Source of the DNA: JAVDCA01 sp035764045
Lineage (GTDB): Bacteria > Pseudomonadota > Alphaproteobacteria > Rhizobiales > Xanthobacteraceae
DNA length: 21,370 nt
Assembly: GCA_035764045.1 (NCBI GenBank)
Contig: DASTZX010000212.1
Location: forward strand, 1 to 21,370
Reading direction: 5' to 3'
Shown here in pieces: positions 1 through 7,537 of the stretch (its first letter is position 1; every line of letters begins with the position of its first letter). The notes under the pieces are model-generated. The model was not told the DNA's origin, ran no database searches, and saw nothing but the letters and a program-made list of their open reading frames with translations. The position numbers and the translations under genes were made by a program.

Positions 1-1
1 C

Positions 2-307
2 GTGATCCTGCTGACGGGCGCGGCGCAGGCCGCGCCGCTTCCGGACGTCAATGCGGTCGTGACCATGGCGGCTGATTTTTTCGGCTGCCGCGCCCTGAGC
101 GATCTCACCCACATCATCACGCTCGACTGGGTCAAGAACGACAAGACCGCATCGGTCGCCTACGGCAACGAGCACTGTGCGCTGCTGCGCAAGGGCGAAC
201 ACCTCAAGGTCGAGGCGGTGTCCGTCGTGCGCGGCGCGGTCTGCCTGCGCGAGGGGAGGTCCTCGGAGTGCTACTGGACCAACGCGCAGATGCTGAGAAA
301 TCCTTGA
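2..307 (+). CDS. Small exported protein of unknown function, 5'-truncated
   Basis: Only the last 101 codons or so are present; the stop is TGA at 305-307. The visible protein opens with the tail of what looks like a signal peptide, ending in an AQA|AP-type signal peptidase I site near residue 10. That is too short for a complete signal, so the true start lies left of the window, although a GTG sits at base 2. The mature part has four cysteines (visible residues 29, 59, 81 and 90), consistent with two disulfides in a periplasmic protein. It has no catalytic motif I recognise. It converges on the phosphofructokinase gene, with a nested palindrome between them. Function unknown; confidence is for the reading frame. 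Confidence 0.65.
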   Translation: MILLTGAAQAAPLPDVNAVVTMAADFFGCRALSDLTHIITLDWVKNDKTASVAYGNEHCALLRKGEHLKVEAVSVVRGAVCLREGRSSECYWTNAQMLRNP

Positions 308-352
308 TCACGGCCGCGCGCCGCCCGCGAGGGCGGCGATGCATGGGGAGTC

Positions 353-491
353 GTCATTCCGGGGCGCGGGCCAACGGGTCCGGTCTCCGGCCGGCCCGAT
401 GACAGGCTCCGCCCGCGAACCCGGAATCCAACGTCGCGACGCGTATGAGCATGGATTCCGGGTTCGCCGCTGCGCGGCGCCCCGGAATGAC
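353..491. repeat. Nested palindromic intergenic repeat
   Basis: An outer inverted repeat of 15 bp (GTCATTCCGGGGCGC at 353-367, its complement at 477-491) encloses an inner perfect 16-bp inverted repeat (GCGAACCCGGAATCCA at 415-430, complement at 452-467). The element fills the gap between two convergent genes and ends four bases from the phosphofructokinase stop. Its transcript could fold on either strand and may act as a bidirectional terminator or mRNA stabiliser. The style matches dispersed palindromes seen in Bradyrhizobium-like genomes (recalled, not searched). Confidence 0.8.
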
Positions 492-494
492 GGG

Positions 495-1670
495 CTAGGA
501 GGCGCGGTTGAGGAAGATCGGCAGCCCGCGCTTGTGGGCGTAGGTCGGGCGATAGCGCTCGGTGTCGTAGGTGCTGGCGACGTCGAGCTTGCGCGGCCCG
601 AGCTTGGCGTCCGGGATCGGCACCATGTCGTAACGGCCGTCGACCAGCGCCGACATCAGGCCGCTCTCCCCCTCGAGCATCGCGTCATAGGCCATGTTGC
701 CGAAGGTCAGCGCGACCAGCTTGTCCATGAAGTCGGGGTCGCCCGACCGCAGGTCGTAGGTGAGGTCGGAGACGATCGTCTCCTCGCCGGAGCGCCGCTT
801 GATCTCGTCGGCGAGCGATTCCGCGACGCTCGCCTTCTTGCGGTGCCCATAGGCGTCGGGCTCGCCATATTCCTGCACCGTGTAGCCTTCCCACGCCGCG
901 CCTTCGCTCAGCACCACGAGCGCGTAGTTGCTCGGATTGGCGCGCTTCTCCTCCATCAGGAGGCGGATCAGCTTGTCGAGATCGATCTTGTGCTCGGGGA
1001 TCACGCAGCGGATGGCGGCGGCGTAGGCGGTGTAGAGCGCCGTGAACCCGGCATCGCGGCCGAAGATGCGGAACACGCCGATCCGCTCGTGCGAGCCCAC
1101 CGTGGTGCGCTGCCGCTGGATCGCATCGGTCGCGCGGGTAATGGCGGTCGAGAAGCCGATGCAGTACTCCGTGTTGCGCACGTCATTGTCCATCGTCTTC
1201 GGGATGGCGAGCACCTTGACGCCGGCCGTGTTGAGCTTCGAGGCGTAGCTCAGCGTGTCGTCGCCGCCGATGGCGATGAGGTGCTCGATGCCGAGCGCGG
1301 AGAGGTTCGCCACCACCTGGCCGGTGAGGTCCCAGGTCTTGCTCTTGCCGGCGGTCGCGGCGGGAAATTCCTTGCCGGCGAGATGCTCGGGGACCTTCTG
1401 CATCCTCGACGGATTGGTGCGGCTCGAATGCAGGACTGTGCCGCCGCGCCGGTCGATGGTGCGGGTGTTCTCGCGATCGAGCGGAACGAGGTAGCGCGAC
1501 CGCGACGCCGGATCCTCGAAGTTGAGATGAGTCAGCGCTTCCCAGCCGCGGCGCAGGCCGATCACCTCGACCGCGTCGTCATGCGCCCGATAGGCCACGG
1601 TCTTGATGACCGCGTTGAGGCCGGGAACGTCGCCGCCGCCGGTGAGAATGCCGATCCGTCTTTTCGCCAT
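495..1670 (-). CDS. 6-phosphofructokinase, pyrophosphate-dependent type
   Basis: A 391-residue cytoplasmic enzyme of the PfkA superfamily that phosphorylates fructose 6-phosphate in glycolysis. The N-terminal glycine-rich loop is at residues 10-19 (TGGGDVPGLN). The catalytic segment is PKTMDND (157-163), with the catalytic Asp in MDND, and a substrate-binding FGRDAG is at 203-208. The phosphate-donor region reads GGDDT at 135-139, where ATP enzymes have GGDGS, and PKT replaces the PGT of ATP enzymes. In this family those two changes mark pyrophosphate rather than ATP as donor, which would make the step reversible. The start at 1670 is preceded by a G-rich ribosome site (AGGGGGGG); an upstream in-frame ATG at 1748 would add 26 unconserved residues. 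Family is certain; donor is inferred from motifs. Confidence 0.93.
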   Translation of the reverse strand: MAKRRIGILTGGGDVPGLNAVIKTVAYRAHDDAVEVIGLRRGWEALTHLNFEDPASRSRYLVPLDRENTRTIDRRGGTVLHSSRTNPSRMQKVPEHLAGKEFPAATAGKSKTWDLTGQVVANLSALGIEHLIAIGGDDTLSYASKLNTAGVKVLAIPKTMDNDVRNTEYCIGFSTAITRATDAIQRQRTTVGSHERIGVFRIFGRDAGFTALYTAYAAAIRCVIPEHKIDLDKLIRLLMEEKRANPSNYALVVLSEGAAWEGYTVQEYGEPDAYGHRKKASVAESLADEIKRRSGEETIVSDLTYDLRSGDPDFMDKLVALTFGNMAYDAMLEGESGLMSALVDGRYDMVPIPDAKLGPRKLDVASTYDTERYRPTYAHKRGLPIFLNRAS

Positions 1671-1861
1671 GCGACCCCCCTGCGGACAATGGCACGAGGT
1701 CACAGGTACAACGCCCGCGTCCGCACGCGGTTTCCTCACACGTTCCAACGCGCTGAATACGGCGAAAGCTGGATGCGGGTGCGGGCGCGGGACGCACCGC
1801 TCGTATTCGCAAACGGATGTTCTTCAGAAACCGTGCGAACTTCGGGTTCGCGGCACCGGGC

Positions 1862-3505
1862 TCAGCTCGGCTTGAGCACCTTGTAGAGCTGGAACCGCGC
1901 GCCGTCGTGCACGAGCTTGAGCCGGTCGGGCTCCGGATTGGCGGCCTCGTCCTCGGTGAACAGCACGTAGACGTAGTCGAAGCGGTTTTCCCAGTCGTGC
2001 CAGTAGACGCTGTGGTCGTCGACGTGCTTCTCGGCCGAGAGCGCGATCTGCGCCAGCGTCGGCGCCACGCCGTCCTCGGTGTCGACCTGATTGCGGTAGG
2101 CCGGCCGGACATGCATCACCTGCTTGCCCTCGACCGTGAATGCGGTCGTGACCAGCGCGGCGCGCTCGATCATGGCGAGGCAGGGCGCGTGCACCAGGCC
2201 GAGGTCGCGCACGTCGTCGCCAGCGCTCGGATCGGCGAAGACGACGAGCACCGTCGAGCCGCGCTTGATGCGCTTGACCGAATCCCGGAACTCCTGGTTG
2301 GCGCCCGACAGGTTGGCCCAGCTCGAATCGACCTCGATCACGCGGATCACCAGCAGCATCAAGAGCAGCGCCAGGAACCCGCGCCGCACCAGCCGATGCG
2401 ACAGGTCGATGCTGAAGCAGGCGATGAGCAGGAACGCGAGCGCGACCGGCAGCCGCTGGTCCGCCATGTAGGTCGCGAACATCATGCGCGGCAGCGCCAT
2501 GTAGGTCGCGCCGCCGACCGCCAGCAGCATGAAGCCGAGCGAGTGGAAGCGCAGCAGGCGCTGGCGCATGGCCCAGACGATGCCGACCGCGACGGCGCCG
2601 ATCAGGAGGAAGGCCACCGTGTCGGAATAGACCTCGACGACGAATTTCAGCCCGTCGATCTTGCCGAGCGGCTCCCAGTAGTTCTGCGACGAGAGCTGCC
2701 AGGTCGGGCTGGCGAGGAGGAGCCAGAACACCGGCAGGAAGGGCAGTCCGGTGGCGACGAAATCGACGAGGCGTGGGCGGAGCGGCTGCGCGCGCAGCGC
2801 CCACAGCCGGCCGGACTCGATCGCCAGCAGCGCGACCCCGTAGACGCCGAGCGCGAACAGGTGACAGAAGAACAGCGCGCCGACGAAGAAGGTCGAGACC
2901 GCGAAGCGCCAAGGCCAGGCGCGTTCGCGCAGCGCGATCCACGCCGCCGTCGCCCACAGCGCGAGACCGATGCCGAACACGTAGTTCATCACGCCGGTGA
3001 GGAAGACGTAGTTGTAGAGCAGCGGCGTCGCGGCGAGCGGCAGCATCGACCAGCGGCCGAACAGGGCGCGGTTGACCGCGAGCGTTCCGCTCATGATCAG
3101 CGCGAAGGTCACCACCGTGAAGACCTGCCCGGCCTTGTAGATCCCCATGATGTGCGCCAGCGTCGGCACCACCAGGTCCATCATCAGGTTGGGCACGATC
3201 TGCCATTGGATCTCGTAGAAGCGCGCCAGGTCGGGATCGGAATCGAGCGAGGCCATCACGTGCATGCGCGCGAGATGGTTCACGTAGTCCTCGATCGGCG
3301 GCAGCTGCTGGGTGAGGATCGGGATCGAGACCAGCATCAGCAGTGCGACGAACAGCACCGCGATCTGCATCCCGCTGAAGCTGTCGGCGCGGCCGACAGA
3401 ATTGGGATCGACGTTGGCGTCCGGCGCTGAAGGGGCGAACAACGCGGCGACTGCTTTGCGCACGCTTCCGCCACGGCCTCGCTCGAAGGTCGTCTCGATG
3501 GTCAC
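1862..3505 (-). CDS. Polytopic membrane protein, possible GT-C-type glycosyltransferase
   Basis: 547 residues from a GTG at 3505 with an AAGGGG ribosome site about 8 bases upstream; a longer reading to 3595 has no comparable signal. A charged N-terminus of about 45 residues is followed by a first membrane helix (46-66), then an extracytoplasmic loop starting PPIEDYVNHLAR (69-80). Roughly ten hydrophobic segments run to about residue 390, and a soluble C-terminal domain of about 155 residues follows. One long first loop with acidic residues just after helix 1, plus a soluble tail, is the layout of GT-C glycosyltransferases that use lipid-linked sugars. I see no motif fixing a substrate, so this remains inference. 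It is separated from the phosphofructokinase by about 190 bp on the same strand. Confidence 0.75.
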   Translation of the reverse strand: MTIETTFERGRGGSVRKAVAALFAPSAPDANVDPNSVGRADSFSGMQIAVLFVALLMLVSIPILTQQLPPIEDYVNHLARMHVMASLDSDPDLARFYEIQWQIVPNLMMDLVVPTLAHIMGIYKAGQVFTVVTFALIMSGTLAVNRALFGRWSMLPLAATPLLYNYVFLTGVMNYVFGIGLALWATAAWIALRERAWPWRFAVSTFFVGALFFCHLFALGVYGVALLAIESGRLWALRAQPLRPRLVDFVATGLPFLPVFWLLLASPTWQLSSQNYWEPLGKIDGLKFVVEVYSDTVAFLLIGAVAVGIVWAMRQRLLRFHSLGFMLLAVGGATYMALPRMMFATYMADQRLPVALAFLLIACFSIDLSHRLVRRGFLALLLMLLVIRVIEVDSSWANLSGANQEFRDSVKRIKRGSTVLVVFADPSAGDDVRDLGLVHAPCLAMIERAALVTTAFTVEGKQVMHVRPAYRNQVDTEDGVAPTLAQIALSAEKHVDDHSVYWHDWENRFDYVYVLFTEDEAANPEPDRLKLVHDGARFQLYKVLKPS

Positions 3506-3852
3506 GACACCAGCCCCTTGAACCGCACTCGACTCCCGGCCGGTTCTACTAGAGCTTTTGTGCGTCGCTGACAAATCAAATCGGCGACTAAGCAATTGAA
3601 ATTTCTCGACTTAACAAACGTTCATGAAAGCCTGAACGCTCATTCAGTTTGACGAGTGTTATCGCGGCTCGCGAGCGTCTCGGCTCCTGCGTCCTCTCCC
3701 CCGCTTGCGGGGGAGAGACAGAGAGGGGGGGCCGCTTGCTCCGAGTTCGTGGCTTCCCCCTCGCCACCCTCCCCCGCAAGCGGGGGAGGGAGTCGGCGAT
3801 TTGACCGCGCCGTAGGACGCGGGCTACGACAAGCCGCCACCGGGCCAAGCGC
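3506..3852. other. Divergent intergenic region before aroC
   Basis: This 347-bp gap separates the membrane-protein gene (leftward) from aroC (rightward). The stretch at about 3560-3660 is clearly more AT-rich than its surroundings and is the likely place for promoters of one or both genes, but I could not pick a convincing -35/-10 pair. The right half holds a two-hairpin palindromic repeat described separately. No gene is supported here. Confidence 0.5.
3693..3790. repeat. Two-hairpin palindromic repeat, copy 1
   Basis: Two 24-bp near-perfect hairpins 50 bp apart: the left has 11-bp arms CTCTCCCCCGC/GCGGGGGAGAG with a TT centre (3694-3717), the right has CCCTCCCCCGC/GCGGGGGAGGG with an AA centre (3767-3790). 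The two hairpins are themselves near reverse complements, so the whole element can also fold as one long palindrome. A second copy lies at 9843-9943. This copy ends about 60 bases before the aroC start. Confidence 0.85.
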
Positions 3853-4971
3853 ATGTCCCACAACACCTTCGGCCATCTTTTTCGCGTGACGACCTTCGGC
3901 GAGAGCCACGGGCCGGCGCTCGGCTGCGTCGTCGACGGCGCGCCGCCGCGCATCCCGCTCACCGAAGCCGACATCCAGCCCTATCTCGACCGGCGCCGGC
4001 CGGGCCAGTCGCGCTACACGACCCAGCGTCAGGAGCCGGATACGGTCCGGATCCTGTCCGGCGTGTTCGCCGACGAGGCGAGCGGGACCCAGGTGACGAC
4101 CGGCACCCCGATCGCGCTTTTGATCGAGAACGTGGACCAGCGTTCGAAGGATTACTCCGAGATCAAGGACAAGTACCGGCCGGGCCACGCCGACTACACC
4201 TATGATGTGAAGTACGGGCTGCGCGATTACCGCGGCGGCGGGCGCCAGTCGGCGCGCGAGACGGCGGCGCGGGTCGCCGCCGGCGCGATCGCGCGCAAGA
4301 TCGTGCCCGGACTGACCGTGCGCGCTGCGCTGATCCAGATGGGGGCGCACGCGATCGACCGCGCCCGCTGGGACTGGGACGAGGTCGGCCGCAATCCGTT
4401 CTTCTGTCCCGACGCCGAGAAGGCGAAGTTCTTCGCCCACTATCTCGACGGCGTGCGCAAGGCGGGCTCCTCGGTCGGCGCCGTCATCGAGGTGATCGCC
4501 GAAGGCGTGCCGCCCGGCCTCGGCGCGCCGGTCTACGGCAAGCTCGACGGCGATCTCGCCGCGGCGCTGATGGGGATCAATGCAGTGAAGGGCGTCGAGA
4601 TCGGCGCCGGCTTCGCGGCGGCGGCGCTCTCCGGCGAGGAGAACGCCGACGAGATGCGCATGGGCAATGACGGCCGGCCGCGCTTCCTCTCCAACCATGC
4701 GGGCGGAATTCTCGGCGGCATCTCGACCGGCCAGCCGGTGGTCGCGCGCTTCGCCGTCAAGCCGACGTCCTCGATCCACACGCCGCGCAAAACGGTCGAC
4801 CGCTACGGCAACGAGACCGAAATCTCGACCAAGGGCCGGCACGACCCCTGCGTCGGCATCCGCGCAGTGCCGATCGGCGAGGCCATGGTGGCGTGCGTGA
4901 TCGCCGACCAGTTTCTGCGCCATCGCGCCCAGGTGGGCGAGGGGACTGCCTGGCCGTTCAAGAAGGGGTAG
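3853..4971 (+). CDS. aroC: Chorismate synthase
   Basis: A 372-residue enzyme catalysing the last shikimate-pathway step, 5-enolpyruvylshikimate 3-phosphate to chorismate, using reduced FMN in the cytoplasm. Family signatures are all present: GESHG at residues 16-20, the RGGGRQSARETAAR block at 127-140, and near the C-terminus the GRHDPCVGIRAVPI block. The length is normal for the bifunctional-independent bacterial enzyme (about 360 residues). The start ATG gives the canonical MSxNTFG N-terminus. No strong ribosome site is visible just upstream. It stands alone, between a palindromic repeat upstream and another downstream. Its dependence on reduced FMN makes the distant ribBA gene metabolically related, but nothing shows co-regulation. 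Confidence 0.97.
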   Translation: MSHNTFGHLFRVTTFGESHGPALGCVVDGAPPRIPLTEADIQPYLDRRRPGQSRYTTQRQEPDTVRILSGVFADEASGTQVTTGTPIALLIENVDQRSKDYSEIKDKYRPGHADYTYDVKYGLRDYRGGGRQSARETAARVAAGAIARKIVPGLTVRAALIQMGAHAIDRARWDWDEVGRNPFFCPDAEKAKFFAHYLDGVRKAGSSVGAVIEVIAEGVPPGLGAPVYGKLDGDLAAALMGINAVKGVEIGAGFAAAALSGEENADEMRMGNDGRPRFLSNHAGGILGGISTGQPVVARFAVKPTSSIHTPRKTVDRYGNETEISTKGRHDPCVGIRAVPIGEAMVACVIADQFLRHRAQVGEGTAWPFKKG

Positions 4972-4990
4972 GGGGTACGCCCTACGCACT

Positions 4991-5080
4991 GTCGTCATCA
5001 CCCGCGCAAGCGGGTGATCCAGTACTCACGACCGGCTACGGTGGTTACTGGATCGTCCGCTTGCGCGGACGATGACGGCA
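4991..5080. repeat. Palindromic repeat of the GATCCAGTA family, copy 1
   Basis: Left hairpin ATCACCCG/CGGGTGAT (4997-5004 with 5011-5018), middle inverted repeat GATCCAGTA (5016-5024) with TACTGGATC (5046-5054), right hairpin GTCCGC/GCGGAC (5055-5060 with 5065-5070). It lies between the convergent aroC and methyltransferase-like genes. Related copies occur at 7410-7512 and, more diverged, at 21020-21137. Confidence 0.85.
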
Positions 5081-5108
5081 TTGTGTGCGGCGGCGGTTGC
5101 CAGTCGCG

Positions 5109-5834
5109 TCACCACACCCCCGGCACCAACCTGTACCGCACGCGCTTCATGTAATCGCCGTAGCCGGCGAGGTTCTCGCGCAGCACGCGCTCCTCGAGCG
5201 GAATGCGCAGCATCAGCAGGATCACCCAGGCGGGCGCGAGCGCGAGCCCGTAGCCGGAGCCGAGCAGCATCGGGACGGCGAAGAACAAGAGGCTGCCGCC
5301 CGCATACATCGGATGCCGCACGAGGCTGTAGGGGCCGGTGGTGATGACGGTCTGCCCGCGCTCCTTCTGGATCTTCACCACCGGGGCCGCGAAGCTGTTT
5401 TCGCGAAACGTGCGATAGAACGCATACATCGCCACGAGGATCAGCAGCGCGCCCGCAACTTGCGTCCACGCCGGCAGGTGGGACCATTCAAAGCGCGCCG
5501 CATCGAGCGCCATGAAGACGAGCCACGCCGGCCACGCGATGAACAGGCACAGCAGCAGCACCTTGTCGCCGGCCGCCTGGCCGCGCTGGAGCGGCGAGGA
5601 CATCCGTTCCGCCAGCAGCCCGGGGTCGTAGCGCGCGAGCCATACTCCGATCGCGATGCCGCTCGCCATCATCTCGATGATGAACACCCACGCCTGCGGC
5701 CATCGCCACGTCCCGGCGGCGCCGAGCAGCAAGGCCGCCATGAGGCCGTACACCACGAGCGTCTGGACGATGAGCTTGGCGATCATGGAGCGACTGACCA
5801 TCCCTTCGCGGCGATTGTTTGTGCGGCAATGCAC
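5109..5834 (-). CDS. Isoprenylcysteine carboxylmethyltransferase-family membrane protein
   Basis: A 241-residue inner-membrane protein with about five hydrophobic segments (roughly 18-41, 47-67, 91-111, 122-140, 180-208). The C-terminal half carries the family hallmarks: GPYSLVRHPMY at 167-177, which binds S-adenosylmethionine in ICMT/PEMT enzymes, and EERVLRENLAGYGDY at 214-228. Bacterial members methylate small or lipid substrates that are mostly unknown; true protein prenylation is not expected here. The GTG at 5834 has GAGGGGG about 7 bases upstream. ATG codons at 5801 and 5786 are alternatives, the latter starting just before the first helix. It is divergent from the sorbosone-dehydrogenase-like gene (141-bp gap), which hints at shared regulation but does not prove it. 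Confidence 0.88.
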   Translation of the reverse strand: MHCRTNNRREGMVSRSMIAKLIVQTLVVYGLMAALLLGAAGTWRWPQAWVFIIEMMASGIAIGVWLARYDPGLLAERMSSPLQRGQAAGDKVLLLCLFIAWPAWLVFMALDAARFEWSHLPAWTQVAGALLILVAMYAFYRTFRENSFAAPVVKIQKERGQTVITTGPYSLVRHPMYAGGSLLFFAVPMLLGSGYGLALAPAWVILLMLRIPLEERVLRENLAGYGDYMKRVRYRLVPGVW

Positions 5835-5975
5835 TTCGGTACCCCCTCAGGGGCGTCCCGCCCCGGAGGACCCGAACCGGTCGGCCGCGTGGCGCGTTGT
5901 TCGGGTTGTTGGCCCGGAGCCGCATGGCCCTGTCTGCCCGGCGGCCATGCGACCTTCAGGCGAGGAGCAGAACCC

Positions 5976-7361
5976 ATGCGGATCGAGGCGCTCGCGATCG
6001 CGGCCGGGGCGTTGCTGTCGGTCGTTGTGGCTACGACCGCCCGGAATGATGCCGATGCCGCCGATCGCGGTCCATTGCTGACCGGCGCGGCTGCTTTCGG
6101 CGACTGGCGCGCCGATGCCCCCATGGTTCGGCGCAAGATCACGGTCGAGGATCTTCCGCAGCCCTTCGCCACGCGCTCCGCCGACAACGAGCCGCGCGTC
6201 GTGCGCCGTCCGGCCGCCGCGTCGCCGAAAGTACCGCCTGGCTTTCAGGTCGAGCTCTTCGCCTCGGGGCTCAAGGATCCGCGCTCATTGGTGACGGCGC
6301 CGAATGGCGACATCTTCGTCGCCGAGTCCAAAGCCGGGCGCATTCGCGTTCTTCGCGCTGCCGACGGCGACAGCAAACCGCGGCAGAACAGCGTGTTCGC
6401 GTCGAACCTGGACGAGCCCTTCGGCATCGCCTTCTACCCGCCCGGACCGGACCCGCAGTGGGTCTATGTGGGCAACACCGGCTCCGTCCTCCGCTTTCCG
6501 TATCGGGCCGGCGATCTCAAGGCGCGCGCAAGGCCCGAGGTGGTCGTGCCCAGACTTCCGGGCGCCGGGACCAGCGAGGTCCAGCGCGGACATTCCACGC
6601 GGGATATCGTGTTCTCGAAGGACGGCCGCCGGATGTTCGTTTCGGTCGGCTCGGCGAGCAACGTCGGCGAAGGAATGAAGAAGCGCAGCGCGGAATTCGT
6701 TGCCCGCTGGGACGCCGAGCATGGCCGCGGTGCCGCCTGGGACAATGACACCGACCGGGCCGCGGTGCTGGTGTTCGATCCGGACGGAAAAAACCGCCGG
6801 ATCTTCGCCAGCGGCCTGCGCAACTGCGTCGGTTTGGGCATCCATCCTCAGACGGGAGAGCTCTGGTGCTCGGTCAACGAGCGGGATGGGCGGGGCGATA
6901 ATCTCGTGCCCGATTATGTCACGCGGGTCCCCGAGGGTGCCTTCTTCGGCTGGCCCTGGTACTACCTGGGCGCTCATCAGGATCCGGATCATCCCGGCGA
7001 GCGCCCCGATCTCAAGGACAAGATCACGGTGCCGGACGTCCTGGTTCAGGCGCACTCGGCCTCGATGCGGATTGCCTTCTACGACGGCACGCAGTTTCCC
7101 GCGGAGTATCGTCACGATGCGTTCGTGGCCCAGCACGGCTCGTGGAATCGGGCGAAGCGGACCGGCTACAAGATCGTTCGCGTGCACGCGACGGACGGCG
7201 TGCCGAGCGGCGAGTACGAGGATTTCATGACCGGATTCGTGGTCAACGATTCCTCCGTCTGGGGCCGCCCGGTCGGCGTGACGGTGGCACGCGACGGCGC
7301 TCTCCTCGTGAGCGAAGACGGCAGCGGCACGATCTGGCGAGTCACCTATCGCGGTGACTAA
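5976..7361 (+). CDS. Secreted PQQ-type sugar (sorbosone/glucose) dehydrogenase-like beta-propeller
   Basis: 461 residues with an N-terminal signal peptide (about residues 1-29) targeting the periplasm. After a variable linker of about 50 residues, a beta-propeller of the glucose/sorbosone dehydrogenase family begins at PPGFQVELFASGL. Characteristic blocks are PRSLVTAPNGDIFVAES, a GRRMFVSVGSASNVGE strand, FASGLRNCVGLGIHPQTGELWCSVNERD, and AFVAQHGSWNR near the end. Homologues oxidise aldoses or sorbosone with pyrroloquinoline quinone, although many paralogues have unknown substrates. No CxxCH haem motif is present, so any electrons go to a separate carrier. The start is fixed by AGGAG 8-9 bases upstream; the open frame extends to 5085 but lacks signal-peptide sense there. 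Confidence 0.9.
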   Translation: MRIEALAIAAGALLSVVVATTARNDADAADRGPLLTGAAAFGDWRADAPMVRRKITVEDLPQPFATRSADNEPRVVRRPAAASPKVPPGFQVELFASGLKDPRSLVTAPNGDIFVAESKAGRIRVLRAADGDSKPRQNSVFASNLDEPFGIAFYPPGPDPQWVYVGNTGSVLRFPYRAGDLKARARPEVVVPRLPGAGTSEVQRGHSTRDIVFSKDGRRMFVSVGSASNVGEGMKKRSAEFVARWDAEHGRGAAWDNDTDRAAVLVFDPDGKNRRIFASGLRNCVGLGIHPQTGELWCSVNERDGRGDNLVPDYVTRVPEGAFFGWPWYYLGAHQDPDHPGERPDLKDKITVPDVLVQAHSASMRIAFYDGTQFPAEYRHDAFVAQHGSWNRAKRTGYKIVRVHATDGVPSGEYEDFMTGFVVNDSSVWGRPVGVTVARDGALLVSEDGSGTIWRVTYRGD

Positions 7362-7388
7362 ACGCTATCGTGCTCCATCCCGTGGGGT

Positions 7389-7512
7389 GTCATCACCCGC
7401 ATCATGGGCGTCATCACCCGCGCAAGCGGGTGATCCAGTACGCCGTGTCGCCTCAATCTGCGATCGCGCTGCCCGGGAGTACTGGATCTCCGCTTGCGCG
7501 GACGAAGACGGA
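7389..7512. repeat. Palindromic repeat of the GATCCAGTA family, copy 2
   Basis: It matches the 4991-5080 copy: a left hairpin around ATCACCCG/CGGGTGAT, GATCCAGTA at 7432-7440, its complement TACTGGATC at 7480-7488, and a right hairpin around CCGC/GCGG. The 12-mer GTCATCACCCGC at 7389-7400 is repeated at 7410-7421, a short tandem duplication of the left edge with a 21-bp period. It sits between the convergent sorbosone-dehydrogenase-like and monooxygenase genes. Confidence 0.8.
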
Positions 7513-7537
7513 ATACAATGTTGGACGCTGAACCTTT

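Noticed and set aside
339..1886. A 515-codon plus-strand open frame across the phosphofructokinase gene
   Set aside because: It is antisense to a well-conserved enzyme, and its translation is Arg/Val/Ala-rich with no recognisable motifs, a usual shadow in high-GC DNA.
1817..3430. A 537-codon plus-strand open frame opposite the membrane-protein gene
   Set aside because: The translation is an unnatural mix of Arg, Asp, Glu, His and Gln, and the opposite strand encodes clear membrane helices.
3653..3800. CRISPR-like repeat array
   Set aside because: Only two hairpins in inverted relation, with no regular spacers or cas genes.
3640..5001. A 453-codon minus-strand frame opposite aroC
   Set aside because: It is the complement of chorismate synthase, whose signatures are complete on the plus strand.
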